Part shown: positions 19,884 through 28,693 of the stretch, one piece after another
Layout of the letters: the number at the start of each line of letters is the position of its first letter
Numbering within the stretch: the stretch's first letter is position 1
Assembly: GCA_021464525.1 (NCBI GenBank)
Contig: JADRCO010000659.1
Span: 1 to 28,693 of the forward strand
DNA length: 28,693 nucleotides
Reading direction: 5' to 3'
Origin: Rhizophagus sp. LPA8_4_AMF
Lineage: Eukaryota > Glomeromycota > Glomeromycetes > Glomerales > Glomeraceae
The notes under the pieces: generated by a model
Seen by the model: the letters and a program-made list of their open reading frames with translations, nothing else
Database searches by the model: none
Told to the model about the DNA's origin: nothing
Made by a program: the position numbers and the translations under genes

Positions 19884-22019
19884 TTAAATACCATCATTTA
19901 AAGAAAATGAAGTTACATATGTTTGTCCATTAAGTTTATTTTTTGCAAACGCCGAAATTTCCATTTGACCAAAAAAAAAATCCTATGGTAACAGGTCCAT
20001 TACAATCTGATTGAATATTTGAAATGTCAATTTTTTTAATGTCCCTACTAATTCCTAATCACAAAATTCTACATTATATTCAGGAGTTCTATATAAATTA
20101 ACCGCGCATGGAAGAGAGAACCTATGATCATCTGAGCTAAATACTTTGTCCAACTTTTACTTCTGTCCCTCTCTTCACCAAGGATTAAATTTATAAATTT
20201 TTACATTGAACAATTATCTATAAGGAGGGTAATACTTATTTTCCAATACAAGCACAAATTAATTCCATAAGTATATTAAGAAATAATACAATCGTTCGAT
20301 TTTATAGATAAACCATAAACTTGAGCTCCACGTGCAATTGCAGTTATGAATTGATCTAAAACTGATATAGTCAATACTCGATTTCGGAATTCATCTTTAA
20401 TCCTTATTTGTAAATATTTGTTTTCACTAAAATCTCCGACTAAATACATTGCTGAACAAGTTTCATGACTATTTTCAAGTTGCGCATGTATCAAACGAAT
20501 AATTCTATCAATTACAGGATCAAACATTGGTTTTATGTCACCATATTTAATCTCAAATAACCCATTCATCATTTTCCTGATTTCTTCATTAACACATTGC
20601 AATAAACTTGGAGCAATATTTTCACTATTTAGTTTATAATTAAATTCTTCATTAATTTCGGAAATTCATCGTAATTAATTTCTATTGGCACGTCCTCCGA
20701 GTATTCTACGTAAAAACTTAGTAAATTGTCAGAAATCTCCAATACGTTCAGTAACTTCACTTAATTGGAATGGATTATTTCCAACTAAACTTGTGAGTAG
20801 TAAATCAACAGTACCACCACCACAGTCAACAATCAGTCTCTGAATATTTAAATCAATTAAATCAATAAAATAATTCCTTTTAATTAACGTTCATGATTAC
20901 AACAACTTACTTCCTATGTTTTAACAAATCATATTCTCGTAATTCATTTGCCATAAAGTTCTTATTACTTACGTACTGAGATAAATTGTAGATTTTTCGA
21001 ATATTTATCATAAATGAGATTTGCATTACATGCACATTCTCTCATAATGGCATTATCTTCAGTAAGAACTAATAAAACATTTTCAAAGAAATAAATACTC
21101 CATATTTTTAATGACCTTAAAATTTTATTCAAATAAATTAATAAAATATAAAAATTATATATTCGAAATACAATATTAATAATTTAATTCATACCTTTCC
21201 AATTTCTTTAAGATAATCAGTAATAGCCTTTTATAATCAACTGGAAGGTTTGGTCTTAAATTTTCACATAGGTCGCTCAAAAATAATTTAAATAATTCGA
21301 CAGATTTACTTCTTTTTGTGATTCGGCGTTTTGGTTTTTTAGCAAAAGCTGGACACCCCAAAGTAACACATTATTATACTCATCATACCGAAGAATTGTA
21401 TTGATCTTTATCTTGCCAACCTTCCCAGGCCATATTTCTTTTGAACATATATTTTATCTATTAGCAACATGACAATAAGAGAATCCAGAGTAAAGTTGTT
21501 CCAAAGTCTAATCCAACCACGACTTTAATATTAGAATAAGGTAGTGATTTACCTAAATCTTTTTTTTTTTTTAACATTAAAAATAATGTAAACCTATTTA
21601 ATTTCGTTAAAAAAAATGTACTACGATTAACATACCTTTGTTTGAAAAGCTTGCCAGGAAATCTTCATTGTTTTCTCTAAAAGTTTTAATAATATACTCG
21701 TTAATTTCTTCTAACTTCAATATACCTAAATTTTTTTCTAAATTTTGAGACATCACTTCAAGCTTTTGTAATTGTTGCAATTCTTCATTTCTTCAAATTT
21801 TTTTTCCTTATCTTTAAGTTTTTCTTTAATTCAGAATTAATTCGTGAGACTTTTTTATTTTCTTCAATTTAAACGTAAAATTTCTTGATTTTTTTCTTCA
21901 AGATTTTTACACCGTTGTTTAATTTTTTGATTAAATTCATAATGACTAAATCTAAGTTTTTCTATAACTTCACGGGGTTTATCGGAAAAGCTTTTGAACG
22001 CTCATTACTCATTAGTCAT
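19884..22019 (-). pseudogene. Hsp70-like pseudogene, copy D
   Basis: The minus strand follows the copy B exon order but is broken many times. At the start a 7-bp tandem duplication (TAATGAG twice) disrupts the first ATG (22019); a second ATG (22012) restores the frame, but a 20-bp deletion soon shifts it again. About two 14-residue coiled-coil repeats are lost. An extra base follows the phosphate loop 1 codons (near 21495). The PAEYS segment and the PEAAATYC exon start are deleted. Further shifts follow DCGGGTVDL (near 20800) and in the C-terminal exon. The longest surviving frames are 21361-21176 (GCPAFAKKPKRR...) and 20602-20276 (MFDPVIDRIIRLIHAQ...). The last codons (GQTYVTSFSLNDG, stop at 19886-19884) match copy E. 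It is clearly non-functional. Confidence 0.88.
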
Positions 22020-22066
22020 CATAAATTTAGACTGAAACCAGTCCAGTACAGTAGTACATAACATTA

Positions 22067-22093
22067 TCGCACAAATCGCACAAGTCGCACAAC
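22067..22093 (-). promoter_or_regulatory. 9-bp tandem promoter element, copy D
   Basis: Three exact-period 9-bp units (TCGCACAAA, TCGCACAAG, TCGCACAAC on the plus strand) lie about 48-81 bp upstream of the pseudogene start. The element is better preserved than the coding region it precedes. Confidence 0.5.
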
Positions 22094-22778
22094 TTTGCTG
22101 CACCACTGTAAGCAACACGGGAATTTATGATTTTTTTTATTCTAAGATATGATATATAATAATGACAAAATTCTGCACGAAGAAAAGAAAATTTTAATCA
22201 CAATGTAATCCAGAAAAATATTAGAAATCAAAGAAATTAAGATAAAAGAAGGAGTAAATTTTTTAGGCGTCTGGTTCATATTGACATAAATGGAAAATTG
22301 CATATGGTAAAAATAAAGAATTGACTAACAAAGATCTCAAGATTATGTAGTAAAAATAATAAGAATTGATACAATAAAAGAACAATTATGGAGTGGCTGT
22401 ATATTCCATAGATATTACTAACAAAAAAAATAAAAAATTTAGCAATCTCTTTTCCCTAGTAAATTATGTTTTATACGATTTTACTATTTTATTACTTCGA
22501 ATTATAGAAAGTATAATTTTAAAAAATTATTAACTAGAAATATTGAGTTATTGGAAGCTTGTGATTCAAGTTGACATATAATTTTAAGATATTTTTTTTT
22601 TTGCATCATTTTGGCCAAAATTAATGTAAATATGAATCACACGAAATTATTTATAAACCGTTACGGTTACACACGAATGTTTTAGTTCTTTTTATGGAAT
22701 ACTAAATAAAATTGTACAACTCGAAAATTGATAAATTTATTACATTTTGAAATGAAAACAACTTCTTCCTTTGCAAAC
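22094..22778. other. Shared upstream region of pseudogene D and the F-box gene
   Basis: This is a divergent intergenic region of about 0.7 kb, AT-rich, with no gene. It must hold the promoter of the F-box gene. I see no firm TATA box or copy of the TCGCACANN element near the F-box start. Confidence 0.4.
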
Positions 22779-24398
22779 ATGGCATGTTCAAAAATATTTT
22801 CAGGAGATTTACCCGAATTAACAAAGGAAATCATACAGTATTTTAGAAAAGATTTTTCAACATTATATTCATGTATTTTGGTTAATAGATTATGGTGTCG
22901 TTTAGCGATTCCATTATTATGGGAAGATCCATTTTCACTTTATTCCCAAAATTATCGTTGTATTGTAATTTATTTATCCTATTTAAATGAAGATGGTAAA
23001 GAAAAATTTAATGAATATAAAATTCTTAATAATTTATTACCTTCAAATAAATTATTCAATTATCCTAGTTTTATTAAATACTTAAATACAAATGAATTTT
23101 ATAATTCTATTAAATATTGGCTCGGTACTTTAAAAATGGATAAATACAAAGAGCTAGAAATCTTAGTTTATAGATCATTATTTGAAATATTTATTGAAAA
23201 TGAAGGAAATTTACATTCTTTTGAAGTTGTATTCTTCACTAAAAATAGTTTTAAATATTTTTACGATAATATGGATTTGATTTTACATAATTCAAATTTT
23301 ACACACAATATCAGACATTTAACATTTCGTATTTCTGATAATTCATTTCAAAATATTATTACATTTTTAAAATTTTTATATTCAAATTGTAATTCAATCT
23401 TATCGATTGTTTTTGAACTTCCTATACTAAATAATCTCAAGAATCCTTCATTAACTGAAAAATATTTTTCACAAATAATTATTTCACAACATAACCTCAA
23501 AAAAATTTCATTTAATCATATTGCTTTATATAATCCATTTTTATCATTAAAAAATTCTAATTGTTCAAATAATTTAAGTACAATTATATTTCATTTCATT
23601 GATTTTAAAGATATAATTAGTATTTTAAAAGAGGTTTTTGATCAATTGAATGTTTTAGAATCTATTCACATTTTTTATTGCAAATCTTTAAATTTTGATT
23701 TTGTTCAACAAATTATTAAGGTTATTAAACCTTTTAAATTGAGATCTTTATTTATGAGAGAAATGTTACATAATGAATCATTACAATTTCTATTACAAAA
23801 AATTGGTGATTATCTAGAAAATTTTGGATTTAGAGATATTAGTGATAAATATAATGAACAAAAACCACAATTATTTAAATTAGTTATGAAATATTGTACA
23901 AAGATTAGATATCTTCATTTGGGTATATTTGTTGATAATAATATTTATCTATTCATTGAAAATAATCAACATAATATTAATTATCTTACTATTGAAGTGG
24001 ATTATTATCATGATGCTATTATTTATAGTTCAATTGTATTACAAAATTTAGGACAGGTCCTTCCTTCTAAGTTAGAATATTTAAATTTAACTCTTTATTT
24101 TATGACAAAAGATCTTGAAATATTTTTAAGAAATTCACAAAATACCTTTATTAAAAAATTATTAATTAAAAGTTTATTGTGGGATGAAGGTAAAAATGTT
24201 TTATTTAATATAAAGGAATTTATTATGAAGAAGGAAAGGATTAAATATTTGGCTATGTTACAATTGGGTCCTGATTGTGGTTCGGAATTACTTTTTTTAA
24301 AAGATGAAGTAAATGAATTTAAATTACATAATATTATAGTTCAAAAATACAATGATTTATATATTTCTGCACGTAATTTTATAAATTTACAATGTTAA
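22779..24398 (+). CDS. F-box protein of the expanded glomeromycete family
   Basis: A single open exon encodes 539 residues from ATG 22779 (MACSKIFSGDLPELTKEI). I prefer this start because F-box proteins of this fungal family usually begin close to the motif; an ATG at 22752 would add nine residues. The F-box lies near residues 8-50 (GDLPELTKEIIQYFRKDFSTL... CILVNRLWCRLAIPLLWEDPF) and would bind Skp1 in an SCF ubiquitin ligase. The rest has irregular leucine/isoleucine-rich segments with N and K between them, consistent with a diverged leucine-rich substrate-binding region. No frameshift or internal stop is present. Codon use is strongly AT-biased like its surroundings. The target protein is unknown. 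It is transcribed away from pseudogene D and converges with copy E. Confidence 0.85.
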   Translation: MACSKIFSGDLPELTKEIIQYFRKDFSTLYSCILVNRLWCRLAIPLLWEDPFSLYSQNYRCIVIYLSYLNEDGKEKFNEYKILNNLLPSNKLFNYPSFIKYLNTNEFYNSIKYWLGTLKMDKYKELEILVYRSLFEIFIENEGNLHSFEVVFFTKNSFKYFYDNMDLILHNSNFTHNIRHLTFRISDNSFQNIITFLKFLYSNCNSILSIVFELPILNNLKNPSLTEKYFSQIIISQHNLKKISFNHIALYNPFLSLKNSNCSNNLSTIIFHFIDFKDIISILKEVFDQLNVLESIHIFYCKSLNFDFVQQIIKVIKPFKLRSLFMREMLHNESLQFLLQKIGDYLENFGFRDISDKYNEQKPQLFKLVMKYCTKIRYLHLGIFVDNNIYLFIENNQHNINYLTIEVDYYHDAIIYSSIVLQNLGQVLPSKLEYLNLTLYFMTKDLEIFLRNSQNTFIKKLLIKSLLWDEGKNVLFNIKEFIMKKERIKYLAMLQLGPDCGSELLFLKDEVNEFKLHNIIVQKYNDLYISARNFINLQC

Positions 24399-25179
24399 TA
24401 AATAAGAGTTGTATTTCAATTTATTAATGTTGAAGTATGGAAAACCTCTAGAATTCTAATTGACAAATTCGTGTTATATTTGATTATGATATTTACCTCT
24501 GTACTTTTCAGCTTAATTAAATTAAACTTATTATTGTTATGGTCAAGAATTGTGAATTATGCGCAATTGATTTCATAATGGCAGCATTATTAAATATGAT
24601 TAATAATAGATTGTGTCAAAAATATATTAATTAACTACAATACGAAGCTCTAGATATAATTTAAAAGTATTATTTCTGACTCTTATATGAATTTGTCTAT
24701 AAATATATTAAAAAGATGTTTTATTCACAATAAAACATTTGTCTATACTATCGAATGATAATAACAGCAGAATTAAAGAAAATTTCGATATTATGATATC
24801 TCGAATATTATATTGATATTATGACAAAAGAAAAAGAAATATTTGTTCTTGTGATAAATTAAAAATGTAAAGTCACGTGTAATTTTTATATTAAAAGAAT
24901 AGTAAAAGATAATTAACCAATTCATAATAAAAATAAAGCTATTATAGTATTATTTTGCAGATACCTTCATGTTAATTTTATTTATTGTAAATAAATTATT
25001 ATAAATGTATATCTAAAAGAGTGTTTATCCTTAATTTTTGTAAAAAAAGTCTATAAATAAATGACCACTAAATGACCACTGAGAGGTACAACTTCATCAG
25101 CAGAATAAACTCACCTTGGGGAGTATTTTTTAGGTTGGTTTTCATAGAGGCCAAGAGTACAGTAGTTATAGAGGCTGCC
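24399..25179. other. 3' flank of the F-box gene
   Basis: AT-rich, with no gene. A near-perfect hairpin (ATGTTTTATT, loop CAC, AATAAAACAT) lies at 24716-24738; its role is unknown. Confidence 0.4.
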
Positions 25180-26841
25180 ATTATATATACATATATAAAC
25201 ATATCAATGTTCAATTTAAAAATTAATAAATAGATCGTGATTTTGAATTTGTAATATTTCTGGTTTTATACCCAGCAGGATTTTGATCAATATGGTGATT
25301 CATTCTAAAATCTTCATGATTCTGATAAAGAATTGAATTATTGTTCCAAATATATTGCATTTAGTTGGAAATATTTAGCAAAATACTAAAATTGCTACTT
25401 TAATATGAACGTTTGTAATGTTAATTAGTAGATATCTGATACCTATTACAAGGTTTTGAATATTGAAAGGATTTTTGATACATTGTGTATTTCTAATAAA
25501 TTTGACACCTGAATATATTTCAATTTAATAAATTATTTTTTGATAAATTATTTTACCATTTGCAAATTTTAATTCATTGGTGAAAATATCAATTGGTCCT
25601 TCAAAGTCTTCATTAAAAGTTAATTTCTTAAAGTTATTTAATTTTTGCCAATATTTTAATAATTTCATCATATAAAATTTGAAATTTCTGACATAATTCC
25701 TCGTAATCCTTCAATTGATAGCTACATTTGTAATATGATTCAATTTGTAATAATTCTTTCAAAGTTTTGCATCTTTCTCAAATATATAACTCCTTTTTTT
25801 CATATAAACATTAATTTTATCAATTTGTGACCTTTACAAAATCATCTACTCCATTAAAAAGAACGTCATAATAATCACTAGGGATCTTAAAATAATCATT
25901 TCTTTTTTTTCTTCCTAAGAATAAATATCAATTATGAACATAACATTCTTTTTTCATGAAAGTAAAGTTTCAAATCTACATTTAAAGAGAATTGAAAACA
26001 CTTTAGTTTTATAATCTAGAAAAAAAAAATATGGCTTTATTATGTGGTATTCAATATGCATTCTTATTTTACACTTGTTAAATATTATAAATCTATAGAT
26101 GGTAAAATTTAAGTTTCATGCAGCACAAAAATCCCCCCGGATGTTTTCTAAAATTTTTCAATGATATTTATTCCCTTCTTCATTTTAGCCTAAAATTATT
26201 GATGTCAACTATTTTGTTATATGCATACTTAACCCTATTATTAACCCCTTTTATCAATTCGTTAAACTAATTCACTCCAAATATATTGTGTTAATGATAA
26301 TCTGCGTGCACGCGCTAAAGCAGCGATAAAAATAAATCTGTAAATTTAATATCATAAGGTCGAAAAATAATCCACTTTTGGTGAATTTATAAAAGCTTTT
26401 CTCTCATATGTAAAGCCTGCGTAGCATCTTACGGAGCTATGGAAAGATTCCAAAACTAATAGGACAAATGCTATAACTCCGAAAGCCAATTGATAAGAAT
26501 GCAAAGTATATTGTACATAGTTTGATATAATAAAATTAGTTGTTAAAAAAAAACTTAATATAGGCTTTATTAAGACTTCTAATAATATGAATTATATACA
26601 TATAGATTCCAAATATTCCCTTAACAGGAGCTTAAAAACATAAAAAAAATCTCGTATTATTTTAACATACAATCTTTATTATTCTCATTCTATAAGTAAT
26701 GTTTATTATTATTAAAAATGCAAGATTGAAACTACATTATTATCATTGCGAATATAGTACTCTAATTATAAGTTTATAAGGTAAAAGAATTTATTGTTAC
26801 AGTTAAAATAATTTCAATATAATTATATTTAATTGTAACTT
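25180..26841. repeat. 3' flank of copy E, duplicated at D and partly at B
   Basis: No gene seen. About 25180-26090 is related to the flank of pseudogene D (18450-19340), and about 26160-26830 to the flank of copy B (4380-4980). It is therefore a composite of the duplicated non-coding DNA in this cluster. Confidence 0.5.
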
Positions 26842-28693
26842 TTAAATATCATCAATATCATCATTTAAACAAAATGAAGTTACATATGTTTGTCCATTGA
26901 CTTCATTCTTCACAAATGCTGAAATTTCCATTTGACCAAAGGAAAGTCCAAAGGTAATTGATCTATTACAACCTAAATGAACATCTGGAAGGTCAATTTG
27001 CAATGCCCCTACATATTCCATTCCAATCTCATCACAATACCTTGTATCATAAATGGAAGACCTATATACTTCAAATTTAAATCCCGTTTGATATGGAAGA
27101 AGGGGTACATGACCATGTGAGCTAAATATTTGACCAACTTTTACCATTGTTCCCCTCTTTGCAAGAGTAATAAATCTATTAATTTTTCCATCAGGAGTTT
27201 TTCTTTCAAGAGGGTCAAAACCTTCTTTCCAATCACAGTACAGTCTAATTCCATAAGTATATTTAAGAATCCTTGTAGTAATAACATTACCTTTACATTT
27301 ATCTAATTTACTCAACTCATTTGATTCTATAGTTAATCCATAAATTACAGCCCCACGTGAAATTGCTGCTATAGGTTGAGCGGAAACCTTAATAAATTTT
27401 ACTCTATGTTGAAATTCCTGTTTAATTCTTTTCTGAAAATATTCATTTTCACTAAATCCTCCAACTAAAAACATTGCGGAACAAGCCTCTTGAGTATTAC
27501 CAAGTTGTACATATATCAAACGAATAATTCTTTCAACTAAAGGATCAAACATTGATTTTATGTCATCATATTTAATCTCAAATAACCATTCATCTTTTTC
27601 CAACATTTCCCTGATTTCTTCATCAACATATTGTAATAAATTTGGAGCAATATCTTCAATATCTAGTTCATAATTAAATTCTCTATTATCTCCTGTAAAA
27701 GGTTCTTTTACATTTTTACAGAATTTTTGAACCAAAAATTGAAACTGATCATAATTATTTTCTTTTAAGAGATCTATAGCTCGAGCTCCAAGTCTTTCAT
27801 GTAAAAAATTAATAAACATTATATCTACAAATGTACTTCCACAGAAATCTCCAATACGTTCTTTAACTTCGCCTAATTGTAATGGATTAATTCCAAGTAA
27901 CTTGCGAGTAGTTAAGTCAACAGCGCCACCACCACAGTCAACAACCATCAAGGTCACTGATAACAATCTAGTTAGTTAATTATTCCTTTAAGATAGTTAA
28001 ATTCATTATGATAACTTACTTCCTAAGTCATTCTCTTGTAATTCAATTAATTTATTTTCCATATAATGAATTGCTGCAGCCTCAGCTGTAAAAAAAATTA
28101 GTTTATTAGTTAAAATCCTAGTTTTTAAATTCTTCTTACATTACTTACGTTCGGTGGTAAATTGTAGATTTTTCGAATTTCTATCGTTAATGAGACCTGC
28201 ATTATAAGCACATTTTCTCATTGTACTATTATCTTTTTCTGAATATTCTGCAGGAACAGAAAGAACTAATAGAACATTTTCAAAGAAATTAACCCTCCAA
28301 TGGCTTGCAATTTTATCTTTAATGACCTTAAAATTTCATTCAAGTATCATTAATAAGATATATATAAAAAAATACACTATGCATTTTGATTCATACCTTT
28401 CCAATTTCTCTAAGATAATCAGTAATAGCCTTTTCATGATCAACTGGAAGATACGGTTTTAAATGTTCATCTAGGTTACCCAACCATAATTTGAATAATT
28501 CGACGGGTTTATTTCTTTTGATTCGGCGATTTGATTTTCCGACTAAAGCTGGAGCACCCCAAAGCACGACATCATTATATTCATCATCATATTGAAGAAC
28601 TGTATTTGTTTTAAACTGGCCAATTCCTCCAGGCCATATTTCATTTGAACATATATTTTGTTTATTAGCAACATGGCAATAAGAGAATCCAGA
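26842..28693 (-). CDS. HSPA12-like Hsp70 ATPase, copy E (5' end outside window)
   Basis: Visible exons are 28693-28397 (partial), 28326-28149, 28085-28020 and 27956-26842. Lengths and phases match copies A and B, apart from nine extra bases (three codons) in the small exon, which reads PEAAAIHYMENKLIELQENDLG. The visible part starts inside phosphate loop 1 (SGFSYCHVANKQN) and contains PAEYSE, FTTEPEAAA, phosphate loop 2 as DCGGGAVDL and LVGGFSENEY. The loop-2 threonine is alanine, at the position of Thr204 in bovine Hsc70. The C-terminus ends SFCLNDDIDDI. By analogy the coiled-coil exon should lie just right of the window. No frameshift or stop is present in the visible exons. Function beyond the ATPase fold is unknown. 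Confidence 0.87.

Overview
This looks like nuclear DNA of an arbuscular mycorrhizal fungus (Glomeromycotina, probably Rhizophagus or a close relative). The evidence is very AT-rich intergenic DNA, short (about 52-115 nt) GT-AG introns, and three gene families known to be strongly expanded in these genomes: HSPA12-type Hsp70-like ATPases, Crinkler (CRN) effectors and F-box proteins. Genus-level assignment is inference; there is no rRNA or housekeeping marker in the window.

Layout. 1-1043: AT-rich flank with one unrecognised open end. 1044-3651 (minus): Hsp70-like gene A, six exons, 737 codons. 4986-7480 (minus): Hsp70-like gene B, five exons, 733 codons. 8103-8960: two direct copies of a GATGGCAATGG-type repeat around a hairpin-forming ~75-bp tandem array. 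8972-9262 (minus): frameshifted fragment of a Crinkler gene. 9861-11989 (minus): three-exon Crinkler with a ubiquitin-like header, a PD-(D/E)xK nuclease core and an in-frame C-terminal TerD domain, interrupted by one TAG. 12330-13257 (plus): broken membrane-anchored coiled-coil gene and an unidentified ORF. 13611-14783: two ATCCGGAT-rich clusters bracketing a ~450-nt polypyrimidine tract. 16006-18175: satellite-like array with a 735-bp higher-order period. 19884-22019 (minus): Hsp70-like pseudogene D. 22779-24398 (plus): F-box gene. 26842-28693 (minus): Hsp70-like gene E, running off the right edge.

The most useful result is that the separate minus-strand ORFs join by splicing. Each complete Hsp70-like gene starts with a ~172-residue coiled-coil exon spliced in phase to the ATPase region, so the family is coiled coil + HSPA12-like ATPase. 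Exon phases and lengths agree between copies and the totals divide by three. The three genes whose 5' end is visible (A, B, D) share a 9-bp tandem element (TCGCACANN or TTGCACANN) about 50-95 bp upstream of the start codon. Each of the three apparently working copies has a different change in an ATP phosphate-binding loop. Gene bodies and 3' flanks are related, so the cluster grew by segmental duplication.

The second result is the Crinkler-TerD fusion. Its exons have higher GC than the surroundings, and a decayed fragment of the same nuclease module lies about 0.6 kb beyond its 3' end, beside repeats. No operon logic applies in this eukaryote; links between Hsp70-like, F-box and Crinkler genes are by location only.
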